DNA from: Gammaproteobacteria bacterium
GTDB lineage: Bacteria; Pseudomonadota; Gammaproteobacteria; Pseudomonadales; Halieaceae
NCBI GenBank assembly: GCA_024686215.1
Contig: JAIBDN010000001.1
Location: 44,387 to 108,386 of the forward strand
Direction: 5' to 3'
DNA length: 64,000 nucleotides
Translations under genes and position numbers: made by a program
Shown: piece by piece, positions 17,609 to 26,859 of the stretch
Layout of the letters: each line of letters begins with the position of its first letter
Numbering within the stretch: position 1 is the first letter of the stretch
Notes under the pieces: generated by a model
Databases searched by the model: none
The model's input: only the letters and a program-made list of their open reading frames with translations
What the model was told of the DNA's origin: nothing

Positions 17609-18577
17609 TCAGCGGTACACCTGCGGGTTGGCGCAAAAGGGCATGGGCTCACCACTTAAGGCAGCCAGGGCATTGTCTACCGCAATATTTGCCATGCGCG
17701 CGCGCGTCAGCTCAGTAGCACTGCCTATATGCGGCGCCAGCACCACCCGCGGATGCGCCAATAGAGGGTTGTCCATCGCCACAGGCTCCTGTGCGAAGAC
17801 ATCGACCCCCGCGGCATACACCTGTCCAGTATCCAGTGCCTGAGCCAACGCGGCTTCATCGACAATACCACCACGGGCCGTGTTCACCAGTACCACCCCC
17901 GGCTTCAGCATAGAAATACGCTGCGCATCCAGAAGGCCTCGGGTGGTAGGGGTAAGCGCCACGTTGACGCTGACAAAGTCACTGCTTTGCAGCAGTTCTT
18001 CCAGCGCTACCATTTCCACTCCAGGCACCTGCATCGGCGAACGGTTCCAGGCAATGATGCGCATATTGAAACCGGCGGCCCGGCGCGCTATCGCCTGGCC
18101 AATGGCACCCAGGCCGATAATCCCCAGGGTGGCCCCACTGACATCCTTGCCCACGAAAAAATCCGGCGCCCAGGCATTGTCCAGGCGCCAGTTACCTGCG
18201 CGGACATAGCGGTCGGCCTCTGCTACCCGCCTGGCTGCCGCCAGCATCAGGGCAAACGCCGTATCCGCGGTGGTATCCACCAGCACCCCCGGGGTGTGGC
18301 CTAGCGGAATGCCCCGCCGGGTGAGTGCCTCTACATCTATATGATCGACTCCCACCGACATACTGGACACAAATTCCAGCTGTGGCATAGCGTTCAATAA
18401 CTGTGCGTCGATTCGATCCGTCAACAGGCAGACCAGACCCTGACAGCCAGCGAGACCAGCGCGCAGCCCCTGCGCTGACAACAGGCCCGGTTGCTCCCAG
18501 ATAGACAGGTCACACTGTTGCGCCAGCAACGGCAGGCGCTCCCCGGGTAACTGGTGCGTGACAAATACCCGGCTCAC
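17609..18577 (-). CDS. D-2-hydroxyacid dehydrogenase, glyoxylate/hydroxypyruvate reductase-like
   Basis: NAD(P)-dependent reductase of 322 residues in the D-isomer 2-hydroxyacid dehydrogenase family, close to GhrB/hydroxypyruvate reductases. The Rossmann motif is GLGAIGQAIARR, the substrate arginine lies in NTARGGIVDEAAL, and the Glu/His pair is in FAQEPVAMDN and LAPHIGSAT. The gene is tail to tail with the lipoprotein cluster with only 5 bp between. Glyoxylate or hydroxypyruvate are likely substrates, but phosphoglycerate is excluded because no ACT domain is present and serA is elsewhere. Confidence 0.88.
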   Translation of the reverse strand: MSRVFVTHQLPGERLPLLAQQCDLSIWEQPGLLSAQGLRAGLAGCQGLVCLLTDRIDAQLLNAMPQLEFVSSMSVGVDHIDVEALTRRGIPLGHTPGVLVDTTADTAFALMLAAARRVAEADRYVRAGNWRLDNAWAPDFFVGKDVSGATLGIIGLGAIGQAIARRAAGFNMRIIAWNRSPMQVPGVEMVALEELLQSSDFVSVNVALTPTTRGLLDAQRISMLKPGVVLVNTARGGIVDEAALAQALDTGQVYAAGVDVFAQEPVAMDNPLLAHPRVVLAPHIGSATELTRARMANIAVDNALAALSGEPMPFCANPQVYR

Positions 18578-18602
18578 AATGTCGGCTCAATAATGTGCTT
18601 CA

Positions 18603-19028
18603 TCACGACTCCAACGGGACCAGGCCGATCATTTTGGCCAGGCCTTCGCGCCACTGCTGCACCTGCCCTGACGCATAGGTTTGTTCCCCAAGGAAATTAC
18701 CCCACACCGGTTGTGGCCATGCCGCATCGTCTTCACTGCGACCAATAACGTGCAAATGCATCTGCGGCACCACATTGCCCAAGCCGGCAAAGTTGACTTT
18801 GGCATAACCCAGAATCTGTTTGATGAACGCAGATACTGCGGCACATTCCGCAACCACCGCATCGCGGTGTTCAGTCGGCAAATCCAGTAAATCTGCAAGC
18901 GCAGTGTCCGGTACCAGAATAAACCAGGGCACACAGGCATTGCGATGCAGCAACAATTCGCAGGCCGGCAGGTGGCCGAGATAGTAACAATCGGCCAGCA
19001 GTTGGGGGTGAATCTCTACATGCGACAT
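18603..19028 (-). CDS. HIT-family protein with Gln-variant triad
   Basis: Histidine-triad nucleotide-binding protein of 141 residues. The triad segment reads VVPQMHLHVIGR, with glutamine where the first of three histidines usually stands, a form found in a bacterial HIT subgroup. The central HxH needed for the AMP-histidine intermediate is intact. The ATG at 19028 has GGGAG eight bases upstream; a GTG six codons earlier is less likely. It follows the hydroxyacid dehydrogenase gene on the same strand, so both may share a transcript. Substrate unknown. Confidence 0.83.
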   Translation of the reverse strand: MSHVEIHPQLLADCYYLGHLPACELLLHRNACVPWFILVPDTALADLLDLPTEHRDAVVAECAAVSAFIKQILGYAKVNFAGLGNVVPQMHLHVIGRSEDDAAWPQPVWGNFLGEQTYASGQVQQWREGLAKMIGLVPLES

Positions 19029-19163
19029 ACTCTTACTCCCGGACACCCATACCTCTACTCTAGTCAGTCAACCGTCGGTTTGGCAAATAAGGCCGCGATG
19101 GCGCAACCGGCGCAACGCAGAGGCTTAGCGCAATCAATCCGCGCTTTACCGCCTGCCGGGACG

Positions 19164-19928
19164 CTAGATGGTCAGGCCCCCATCCACCACAATGCATTCC
19201 CCGTTGGTGTAACTGCTGGCATCAGAAACCAGGTACAACACGGTCCCGGCCATTTCTTCTGGTTCGGCGTGACGCTGCATAGGAATGCCCTTTATCGCTT
19301 CCTGGTAGAATTCCTCGTTGCTAAATAGCGCGCCGGCAAACTTGGTCTTGGTCAGCCCCGGCAACAGCGCATTGCAGCGAATACCCAGCGGACCGCATTC
19401 CTTGGCGAAGGTCTTGGTCATATTGACCACCGCGGCCTTGGTAATTGAATAGATGCCCTGCATGGGCCCTGGCTGTAAGGCGTTGATCGATGCCGTGTTA
19501 ACGATCGCGCCGCCACCGTGATCGCGCATCAGCTTACCGGCCTCAATAGACATAAAGAAGTAACCGCGAATGTTCACCTCCACCGTCTTGTTGTAAGCGC
19601 CCAGATCGGTATCCAGCACGTGTCCGAAGTAGGGATTGGTAGCAGCGTTGTTAACACAGATGTCGAGCTTGCCGTAGGCCTGGTGAATATGTGCAAACAG
19701 TGCCGCTATCTGCTCCATATTGCCTATGTTACAGGCGAATGGGTCGGCACTGCCGCCAGCCTCGCGGATGCTTTCGGCGACCGCAGTACAGTCGTCTATC
19801 TTGCGACTGGACACAATTACGTGGGCTCCCTGCTGCGCCAACAGTTTGGCCACTTCCTCACCGATACCCCGGCTGGCGCCACTGACCAGCGCAATTTTAT
19901 CGGTAAGATCAAAAAGTTTTGTAGACAT
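19164..19928 (-). CDS. Short-chain dehydrogenase/reductase
   Basis: NAD(P)-dependent SDR oxidoreductase of 254 residues. Seen are the cofactor motif SGASRGIGEE, the NNAATN segment, the catalytic serine in NTASIN and YSITK as Tyr-x-x-x-Lys. Length and the C-terminal GECIVVDGG are classical. The ATG at 19928 has an AAAGGA ribosome-binding site; the 12 codons before it are not family-like. It lies 53 bp after the MFS transporter gene in the same direction. Substrate cannot be stated. Confidence 0.87.
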   Translation of the reverse strand: MSTKLFDLTDKIALVSGASRGIGEEVAKLLAQQGAHVIVSSRKIDDCTAVAESIREAGGSADPFACNIGNMEQIAALFAHIHQAYGKLDICVNNAATNPYFGHVLDTDLGAYNKTVEVNIRGYFFMSIEAGKLMRDHGGGAIVNTASINALQPGPMQGIYSITKAAVVNMTKTFAKECGPLGIRCNALLPGLTKTKFAGALFSNEEFYQEAIKGIPMQRHAEPEEMAGTVLYLVSDASSYTNGECIVVDGGLTI

Positions 19929-19981
19929 ACTTAAATCCTTTGGTTGCCTGTGGAGAGTTTGCATAGGCGCATATTAAATGC

Positions 19982-21175
19982 TCAGCTACCCCCGCGTATA
20001 TCACCGGTGGCCGCATTCTTTTGCCGGGTGTATTCGCGAAAAACCCAGATAAGGTAAAACGAAATAACAAAAACACAGCCCAACCAGGCACCGCGATATC
20101 CAAACAATGCCAGGTTAGTACCTGCCGTCAGCGGCCCGATAACGCGCCCCCAGGAAGCCGCCGCACTGCTAGTGCCCAGCATGCGCCCGCGGTATTGCGT
20201 CGGGGTGCGCTGGCTGACAATCGTGTTCATCAGCGGCATACACAGGGTAGCGCCGGTCATCGCCACGAACATGGAGCCCACCATGAAAGGCATGGTGGTG
20301 GCGAAGGCCGCGCACAGCAGCCCCAGAAAAAATGTGCTCACTGCCAGACGCAGGAACTGCCACTCCCCCAGCCAACGCACTAGCGGCCCCATCAGCCCGC
20401 CCTGGAATAGCACCATGATGGCGCCCTGTACGCCAAAGACGATACCCACTTCTTTGGCGTTCCATTGCAATAAATCTCCCGCCCACAGAGGAAACAGATA
20501 AGTGAGAGAGCTGACACAGAGTGTATGCAGAACGTACTGCAAGGTAAGCAGACGGTTTCCCGTGTTGTGCAGCATTTTATAGACTGATAGTCGCTGGCCG
20601 CTGCGCTGCTCTTGTCGATGCGCGGCGCGGCGCTCCGCTGGCAGGGATTCGGGCAGGAATAACGCTGCGGCAATAATTGCCAGAACCGACATGCCACCGG
20701 CGAAAATACACGGCAGGGTGAAGCTGGCGCTATCACCCGATAACAAGCCTCCCAGCATAGGGCCCAACACCATACCAAGGCCAAAGGCAGCGCCGATCAG
20801 TCCCATGCCACGGGCGCGGTTTTCCGGGGTGGTAATATCCGCCATCATCGCAGATGCAACACCGACGTTACCCGCCAGCAGGCCGGCAAAACCGCGCGCT
20901 ACAAAAATCATCCACAGGCTGCTGGCCATGCCCAGCATCACGTAGGACAAAGCCGCCCCGGCCAGGCAGATCATGATCACCGGCTTGCGCCCCATACGGT
21001 CGGACAGGCGACCCCAGAACGGGCCCATTAAACCGGCGCATGCAGCATAGGTAACAATGATATAGGCAATGTCCATTTTGTCCGCCCCCAGCGTGGGGGA
21101 CAGAAAAGGCAGGATAGGGATGACGATACCGAAACCAATCAGGTCCAGTAGTACCACGCCAAACAATATGGGCAC
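19982..21175 (-). CDS. MFS transporter, drug:H+ antiporter type
   Basis: Twelve-helix inner-membrane transporter of 397 residues, close to the TetA/DHA1 group. Motif A between helices 2 and 3 is GRLSDRMGRKP, and motif C-like GAAFGLGMVLGPMLGG marks the antiporter half. No ATG is available at the start; the GTG at 21175 opens directly into the first helix. Its frame is open back to the ubiX stop, so it is transcribed from the ubiX side. The exported compound is unknown. Confidence 0.85.
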   Translation of the reverse strand: MPILFGVVLLDLIGFGIVIPILPFLSPTLGADKMDIAYIIVTYAACAGLMGPFWGRLSDRMGRKPVIMICLAGAALSYVMLGMASSLWMIFVARGFAGLLAGNVGVASAMMADITTPENRARGMGLIGAAFGLGMVLGPMLGGLLSGDSASFTLPCIFAGGMSVLAIIAAALFLPESLPAERRAAHRQEQRSGQRLSVYKMLHNTGNRLLTLQYVLHTLCVSSLTYLFPLWAGDLLQWNAKEVGIVFGVQGAIMVLFQGGLMGPLVRWLGEWQFLRLAVSTFFLGLLCAAFATTMPFMVGSMFVAMTGATLCMPLMNTIVSQRTPTQYRGRMLGTSSAAASWGRVIGPLTAGTNLALFGYRGAWLGCVFVISFYLIWVFREYTRQKNAATGDIRGGS

Positions 21176-21220
21176 TAGCGCGGCTCGCTGCTGGCTTGGC
21201 TCAGGCCGATGGCCAAAGCC

Positions 21221-21784
21221 TCAATCACCCTGCCAGCGTTTTACCTGGGGCAGCTCCAACTCGAACAGATCCAGCACGCGACCCACACTCTGGGTCACCA
21301 TCTCGTCGAGGGATTGGGGCCGCGAATAGAATGCAGGCACCGGAGGAGCAATGATCGCGCCCATTTCTGACAGCTGCGTCATGCTGCGCAGGTGCCCGGT
21401 ATGCAGCGGGGTCTCGCGTAACATCAGTACCAGTTTGCGGCGCTCCTTGAGCACCACGTCAGCAGCCCGGCTCAGCAGGGTTGAGGTAACACCTGTGGCG
21501 ATCTCCGCCATACTGCGCACAGAGCAGGGTGCCACCAGCATGCCTTGCGTAATAAACGAGCCACTGGCGATAGCTGCGCCAATATTTTTTACCGGGTAGA
21601 CCACGGTCGCCAGCGCCTTGACCTCTGCAGCCGTCATATCCATCTCGTAATGCAGGGTCAGCTCCGCTGAATTACTCATCACCAGGTGTGTCTCAACATG
21701 GGCCTCAGACAACAGCTGTAAAGCACGTATGCCGTAGACTATGCCCGACGCACCGCTGATACCCACGATAATGCGCTTACTCAT
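21221..21784 (-). CDS. ubiX: Flavin prenyltransferase UbiX
   Basis: Transfers a dimethylallyl group to FMN to make prenylated FMN, the cofactor of the UbiD decarboxylase in ubiquinone synthesis. The 187-residue protein has ISGASGIVYGIR at the N-terminus, the flavin segment APCSVRSMAEIATG and the signature ERRKLVLMLRETP. No ubiD gene is in the window. It is followed by the MFS gene on the same strand and preceded by deaD with 58 bp between. Confidence 0.93.
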   Translation of the reverse strand: MSKRIIVGISGASGIVYGIRALQLLSEAHVETHLVMSNSAELTLHYEMDMTAAEVKALATVVYPVKNIGAAIASGSFITQGMLVAPCSVRSMAEIATGVTSTLLSRAADVVLKERRKLVLMLRETPLHTGHLRSMTQLSEMGAIIAPPVPAFYSRPQSLDEMVTQSVGRVLDLFELELPQVKRWQGD

Positions 21785-21842
21785 GTACTGCCTCCGCTGC
21801 AGTGACGCTTTTGCGAAACTTTAACAGTATGGTCTTAATAAT

Positions 21843-23708
21843 TCATTTGAATGGCGGTCGCTGTGCACCCGGACCACCCCTGGATTTGTCGCCAGCTTTT
21901 TGCTTTCGAGGTCTCGCCACAGGTTTGCCGTCCTGATCAATGCGCGATATTTGCAGGCGCTGACCACTGACCCAGACCGTCTTCAAATGTTTGAATACTT
22001 CCTTGGGCATACCCTCCGGCAGATCAATCGTGCTGTGATCTTCATGGATATCGATACGACCGATGTATTCACTATCGATTTCCGCCTCATTGGCTATAGC
22101 ACCTACTATATTCCCTGGCTTTACCTCGTGATTGTGGCCGACCTCTATACGGAAGCGCTCCATTCCAACATCCGGCTTATTCCCGTCGGCAGAAGCTTTT
22201 TTGCGCGCTGGCCTGGGCTGCTCACGACTATCAGCTTTAACGGGCTTCTCTCTATCCCGGTCTTTTTTCTTATCTCTGCCTCTATCTCTGTCCCTGCTGC
22301 GGTCGCTGTCTCTGTCTTTGTCTTTATTTCGGGGCTTTGCAGGACGCTCACGCGGCTCTCTGTTATCGCGTGGACTTTTCTCCGCCGCCTTGGCCACCAG
22401 GGGCTTTTTACCCTGTGCCAGCGACGCCAGGGCCGCAGCTATTTCAATCACCGGGACTCCGTACTCGTGCTGATACTCTTCCACCACTTTACGAAACAGA
22501 TCCAGTTCGGCTGTATCCAGGGATTCTGTGATGCGCTGTTTGAACTTCCCCATACGCTTATCAGTAACCTGTGCGGCGGTGGGCAATTCCATTTTTTCAA
22601 TCGCATTACCCGTAGCTTTTTCTATAGCGCGCAACAGGCGACGCTCGCGATTGGCTACAAACAAAATGGCGTCGCCCTCTCGACCGGCACGGCCAGTACG
22701 CCCAATACGGTGCACATACGCTTCGACATCGTAGGGAATATCATAATTGATCACATGGCTGACACGTTCCACATCGAGTCCGCGCGCGGCGACATCGGTG
22801 GCTACCAGGAGATCCAGCTTGCCCGCTTTCAGATTTTCAACGGTCTTCTCGCGCAGTTTCTGTGGCACATCGCCATTCAATGCCGCACACGAGTAGCCCC
22901 TGGCCGCCAGCTTGTCGGCCAGCTCGGTGGTGGCAATGCGGGTGCGCACAAAGATGATCACTCCGTCGAAGTCTTCCACTTCAAGAATACGCGTCAGTGC
23001 ATCCAACTTATGCACGCCCGCCATCATCCAGACCCGCTGGCGAATTGACTCGTTGGTAATGGTCTTGACCTCGATGGAGACTTCCTGCGGGTCAGTAAGG
23101 TGCGTTCTGGCGATACGTCGAATGGCGTCCGGCATAGTCGCAGAGAACAGCGCGACCTGCCGCGAATCAGGGGTCTTCTCCAGAATCCACTGTACGTCGT
23201 CGATAAAGCCCATACGCAGCATTTCGTCGGCTTCGTCCAGTACCAGCGTGCGCAAGCCAGACAGCTCCAGCGAACCGCGACGCATATGATCCATAACCCG
23301 ACCGGGGGTACCGACAACCACGTGCACTCCGCGCTGCAACTGGCGCAGCTGACCGCGAATATCGGAGCCGCCGTAAATAGGCAGCACGTGAAAACCCGGC
23401 AGATGCCTGGCGTACTTTTGGAAGGCCTCCGCTACCTGGATGGCCAATTCGCGGGTAGGCGCCAACACCAGTACCTGGGGTTTCTTTTCCTTCAGGTCCA
23501 GGCGGGCCAATATGGGCAGGGCAAAGGCAGCGGTTTTACCGGTGCCGGTTTGGGCCTGGCCGAGGACATCAACGCCCGCCAGCATATGCGGGATGATTTT
23601 TGCCTGAATTGCGGAAGGGGTTTCGTAACCCACTTCTACCAGGCTTTTTTGCAGGGTCGCGGGCAAGTCCAGTTGTGTAAAACTGGTGACCGCATCTGGA
23701 GAGGACAT
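21843..23708 (-). CDS. deaD: DEAD-box RNA helicase, DeaD/CsdA-like
   Basis: ATP-dependent RNA helicase of 621 residues that remodels RNA during ribosome assembly and cold adaptation. It has the Q motif (SFTQLDLP), AQTGTGKT (Walker A), DEAD, SAT, and HRIGRTGRAGREGD (motif VI). A lysine/arginine/aspartate low-complexity linker of repeated R-D pairs lies between about residues 465 and 520 (DNA near 22240-22340). The C-terminal RNA-binding domain (VGHNHEVKPGNIVGAIANEA) is DbpA/CsdA-like. The ATG at 23708 has an AAGG site; an upstream ATG adds 11 non-homologous residues. Confidence 0.93.
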   Translation of the reverse strand: MSSPDAVTSFTQLDLPATLQKSLVEVGYETPSAIQAKIIPHMLAGVDVLGQAQTGTGKTAAFALPILARLDLKEKKPQVLVLAPTRELAIQVAEAFQKYARHLPGFHVLPIYGGSDIRGQLRQLQRGVHVVVGTPGRVMDHMRRGSLELSGLRTLVLDEADEMLRMGFIDDVQWILEKTPDSRQVALFSATMPDAIRRIARTHLTDPQEVSIEVKTITNESIRQRVWMMAGVHKLDALTRILEVEDFDGVIIFVRTRIATTELADKLAARGYSCAALNGDVPQKLREKTVENLKAGKLDLLVATDVAARGLDVERVSHVINYDIPYDVEAYVHRIGRTGRAGREGDAILFVANRERRLLRAIEKATGNAIEKMELPTAAQVTDKRMGKFKQRITESLDTAELDLFRKVVEEYQHEYGVPVIEIAAALASLAQGKKPLVAKAAEKSPRDNREPRERPAKPRNKDKDRDSDRSRDRDRGRDKKKDRDREKPVKADSREQPRPARKKASADGNKPDVGMERFRIEVGHNHEVKPGNIVGAIANEAEIDSEYIGRIDIHEDHSTIDLPEGMPKEVFKHLKTVWVSGQRLQISRIDQDGKPVARPRKQKAGDKSRGGPGAQRPPFK

Positions 23709-23882
23709 GTGCGTACCTTGAAGGATATGAGGTGACCCCAAAACGGGGCGGGGGCCGATTATACAGGGAATATGGTCGCCTGTCCGGCTGTGCCAATTAG
23801 TCCCAAAGATAGCTCAGAAAAAGTGCGGACGGGGGATTAGAACCAGTCGGGTGAACTCAGGGCAAAGAAATAGCGTCTATGT

Positions 23883-25076
23883 TCAGCCGAACCAGTGCAA
23901 CAACAGGTTGATCACCATGGCGTTAGCCAGGTCGATGAAAAATGCGCCCACCAGCGGCACCACAACAAAGGCCCGGGGGGCGGGCCCCATGGACTTGGTC
24001 ACAGCAGTCATATTTGCAATCGCCGTTGGTGTAGCACCCAACGCCAAGCCTGAATAGCCGGCGCACATCACCGCCGCCTCATAGTTCGCTCCCAGGACCC
24101 GAAACACCACGAATATTGAATAGCTGACTATCAACACCACCTGCATTAGCAGCAGGATTAACATCGGCCCGGCCAGATCTGCCAGCATCCACAGCTGCAG
24201 GCTCATCAGTGACATGGACAGGAACAGGCCGAGACTTAGATCAGACACCAGTGCCAGTGAACGCGAGCCGGTAGGCCACTGATACTTGGGCAAAACCCGC
24301 GGCACCGTGTTGGTCAGGATAATACCGGCAAACAGGCAGGCCACAAAGTCAGGCAGCATCAGCCCACCCATTTCCAGCAGGTTATTCAGTTGTATGCCCA
24401 GTCCGATGGCGATAGCAATCACCAACAGCACCCGGAGGATGCCATCCACATCGATGATTTCATGTTCTTTATAGCGAAAGCCAATAGTGAGATCGCCCTC
24501 TGTCCCGGCGGAAAGTTTGTGCTTCCATACCAGAAAACGCGCTATCGGCCCCCCCGCCAGCCCCCCGAATATCAGGCCGAAGGTGGCACAGGCCAGACCA
24601 ACCTCCATGGCGAAAGGCAGGTCGTGGTGCGCGGCAAAAGTGGGCGCCCAGGCGATAGCAGTGCCGTGACCACCGCTGAGGCTGACAGAGCCCGCCAGCA
24701 AGCCCAGCGCCGGTGGCCGCCCAACCAGGCTGGCAATGCCAATACCCACCAGGTTCTGCACAATCAGATAACCCACCGCCAGGGCCAACAGCACCACCAG
24801 AAGACGACCGCCTTTACGCAATACATCCAGGCGCGAGGACAGGCCAATGGTAGTAAAGAACACCACCAACAGCATATCGCGGTTGCCCATATCGAAAGAG
24901 ATTTCCAGGCCACTTATCCAATACAGCAGGCCAACCAGAATTGAGGCCAACAAGCCTCCGGTGACAGGCTCGGGAATATTGTACTCGCGAAAAAAGCTCA
25001 CCCGGTCATTGAGAAAACGCCCCAGGAACAGTACCAGGATGGCGACGATAAGGGTGGTGCGGGGCTCAAGTTCCAT
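23883..25076 (-). CDS. gltS: Sodium/glutamate symporter
   Basis: Inner-membrane Na+:glutamate symporter of 397 residues, two five-helix halves with re-entrant loops. Family hallmarks are SVSLSGGHGTAIAWAP in the first half and AGYSGLALGATPTAIANM in the second. It starts 4 bp after the META-domain lipoprotein gene and is most likely co-transcribed with it. GltS homologues are 400 residues long, so the protein is complete. Confidence 0.93.
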   Translation of the reverse strand: MELEPRTTLIVAILVLFLGRFLNDRVSFFREYNIPEPVTGGLLASILVGLLYWISGLEISFDMGNRDMLLVVFFTTIGLSSRLDVLRKGGRLLVVLLALAVGYLIVQNLVGIGIASLVGRPPALGLLAGSVSLSGGHGTAIAWAPTFAAHHDLPFAMEVGLACATFGLIFGGLAGGPIARFLVWKHKLSAGTEGDLTIGFRYKEHEIIDVDGILRVLLVIAIAIGLGIQLNNLLEMGGLMLPDFVACLFAGIILTNTVPRVLPKYQWPTGSRSLALVSDLSLGLFLSMSLMSLQLWMLADLAGPMLILLLMQVVLIVSYSIFVVFRVLGANYEAAVMCAGYSGLALGATPTAIANMTAVTKSMGPAPRAFVVVPLVGAFFIDLANAMVINLLLHWFG

Positions 25077-25080
25077 AGTT

Positions 25081-25887
25081 CTAGCGAACCTTATAGGTCA
25101 CCAGGACATCCGACCCGGCCAGCAGCGACAGGGTGCCATCCTCTATGCGAAACGCATCAACGCGGGCAAGTGCCTGCAGGTACGCCTGCTCCAGGTCACC
25201 GCCCTCAGCGCAGGCCATCATGGTACCGGCCAGAGGGCCGAAGCTCAGTGGGCTGCCCTGTTGGGAGGCTCCCTCCCGAGAATAGCTACCGGTGTAACGG
25301 TTACAGCCGGAAAAACCCGCGACGCGCATCTCCTGGGGCACCAATTGCAGATCCGGTTGCTTGTCCTGAGCGCCGCCTGTAACCACGTCGCCCCCCAGGG
25401 TTTGCAACTCCCAGACCGTGTCCTCCAGCGCAGGACCGCTGTGCCGCACGGGCTCCGCCACCCGTTGCACCAACACCTCCAGGGGGTTGCCACTGAAAGG
25501 ATCGATATATTCCATGGTGGTAAACAACAGGCGCTCACCCACGGATATCGTGGCACGCAGGGCATAGCGCATACGCGGGTCAATACGCGCAGTGTCGTAG
25601 CTGATAGTGAAAGGGTAAGGGGGACCGCCATCCGCTTTAACAATCACGCTGGAGAGAATGGTCGCCATGGCATCAGCGCGGGAGATATCCTGTAACTGCA
25701 CCTCTATATCAGCCTCAGGCGGCAGCATCATACGCTCCCGGTAAAACACCTGACCCTCTATTACTGCCATAGCCTGCTCTTGTTTGGCGTCCGTACCCAC
25801 CACTTGCTTATCAGCGCCACAGGCCGCCAGCAACATAAGTACTAAGGTCGGCAGTAAAGGCCGAATTTGATTGCTGCGCAGATACAT
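25081..25887 (-). CDS. Lipoprotein with YbaY-like and META/HslJ-like domains
   Basis: A 268-residue predicted lipoprotein with signal peptide and lipobox MLLAAC (Cys23). Residues 40-135 resemble the YbaY-type domain (VIEGQVFYRERMMLPPEADI), and residues 150-268 the META/HslJ domain (WELQTLGG, GFSGCNRYTGSYS, MMACAE). Both domains usually occur in separate envelope-stress lipoproteins. The gene is directly upstream of gltS. Role unknown; the domain pairing suggests an outer-membrane or periplasmic stress function. Confidence 0.78.
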   Translation of the reverse strand: MYLRSNQIRPLLPTLVLMLLAACGADKQVVGTDAKQEQAMAVIEGQVFYRERMMLPPEADIEVQLQDISRADAMATILSSVIVKADGGPPYPFTISYDTARIDPRMRYALRATISVGERLLFTTMEYIDPFSGNPLEVLVQRVAEPVRHSGPALEDTVWELQTLGGDVVTGGAQDKQPDLQLVPQEMRVAGFSGCNRYTGSYSREGASQQGSPLSFGPLAGTMMACAEGGDLEQAYLQALARVDAFRIEDGTLSLLAGSDVLVTYKVR

Positions 25888-25941
25888 CCACTGCTCTCCG
25901 GTTAACGCGTGTAAGTACTATAGCTGACTGCGTGCTAGAGG

Positions 25942-26325
25942 TCAGGCCGTGAGTTGCTCCAACATCGACTTCATTCTGGCGTGCAACAGATTGACGGCCT
26001 TGAGCGGGCGTACCATCACCTTGAACTCGATAATTTTACCCTGCTCATCGAACGTCATGATATCCACCCCGTTTACCAGGATGCCGTCCATGTCACAGGT
26101 GAACTCCAGCACCGCGTGTTGCTCGGTGACCACTTCCTTAACGTAGCGGAAAGTGTCATTAAAGACATTCATGGCTCCGGTCAGGTACAGGCGCGTCAAG
26201 TCGCGACCCTGCTGCGGTGAGTGCACTATGGGTGAAAGAAATACGCAGTCCGGCGCCAGCACCTCGTCCAGCCTGTTGGCGTTGCCCTGCTCCATAATCT
26301 CGTGCCACAGCTCGAGTGTCGTCAT
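25942..26325 (-). CDS. SnoaL/NTF2-like protein
   Basis: A 127-residue protein with the NTF2-like cone fold outline: an N-terminal helix (LELWHEIMEQGNANRLDEVL), then APDCVFLSPIVHSPQQGRD and a run of strands (VLEFTCDMDGILVNGVDIM). Such proteins can be isomerases, hydrolases or binding proteins of small hydrophobic ligands; residues here do not decide which. It lies between the META lipoprotein and a small HTH-like gene, all on the minus strand. Confidence 0.7.
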   Translation of the reverse strand: MTTLELWHEIMEQGNANRLDEVLAPDCVFLSPIVHSPQQGRDLTRLYLTGAMNVFNDTFRYVKEVVTEQHAVLEFTCDMDGILVNGVDIMTFDEQGKIIEFKVMVRPLKAVNLLHARMKSMLEQLTA

Positions 26326-26360
26326 GCTTATTCCTATTGTTATAGATGTTTGAAGGGGCG

Positions 26361-26708
26361 CTAGAGCTCTACCTCCTGGTGGAACTCATGCTCGATTTTC
26401 TGTTGCTGCTCATAGCGCGCAATGCCCTTGCGCGCGCCGGAGTCACGCATGCGCTGCTTATAGCGTTGTCCGCGATAATAGGCCACCAACCTGGGAAAGC
26501 GATCGGCCTCGGTCTCACCGGCAATCAACTCTTCAATAAAGGCGATATCGATGCCCACTCTATAGGCTATGCGACTGGGCCGAATCTTGTGTGCATGAAA
26601 CTCCGCGACAATATGAATTTGTTCCTCGCGCGAGTGGCTGCACTCCCGCGAGTAGCCATAGGGCGGTGACGGCGTGCGGCTGTCGCCGCTGGTCTCAGTG
26701 TTCTGCAT
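26361..26708 (-). CDS. Hypothetical protein with possible helix-turn-helix
   Basis: A 115-residue charged protein that I do not recognise. Residues 36-66 (HKIRPSRIAYRVGIDIAFIEE) have the spacing of a helix-turn-helix like those of resolvases or small regulators, followed by a basic region (YYRGQRYKQRMRD) and an acidic glutamine-rich end. The ATG at 26708 has no clear ribosome-binding site; a TTG two codons earlier is possible. It is divergent from the aldehyde dehydrogenase gene. Confidence 0.55.
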   Translation of the reverse strand: MQNTETSGDSRTPSPPYGYSRECSHSREEQIHIVAEFHAHKIRPSRIAYRVGIDIAFIEELIAGETEADRFPRLVAYYRGQRYKQRMRDSGARKGIARYEQQQKIEHEFHQEVEL

Positions 26709-26781
26709 ACACAATTATTAGCAGTTCACCCGGAGAATGCCAGTCTGGCGTGCTTTGGCCATATATGACTGGCTTTCGTGG

Positions 26782-26810
26782 TTAATTTTTGTCCACTTGC
26801 AGACTATAAT
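26782..26810 (+). promoter_or_regulatory. Probable sigma-70 promoter of the aldehyde dehydrogenase gene
   Basis: TTAATT at 26782-26787 and a consensus TATAAT at 26805-26810 are separated by 17 bp. The start codon is about 45 bp beyond the expected transcription start, and an AGAGGAA ribosome-binding site precedes it. The -35 matches consensus at only three positions. Confidence 0.5.
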
Positions 26811-26859
26811 TGCCCACCTGAGAATCCCACCAAGGCTAACTTGCCAGAGGAATAAGAAA

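Noticed and set aside
21900..23048. 382-codon plus-strand frame opposite deaD
   Set aside because: Shadow of a strongly supported helicase gene; no domain or start signal.
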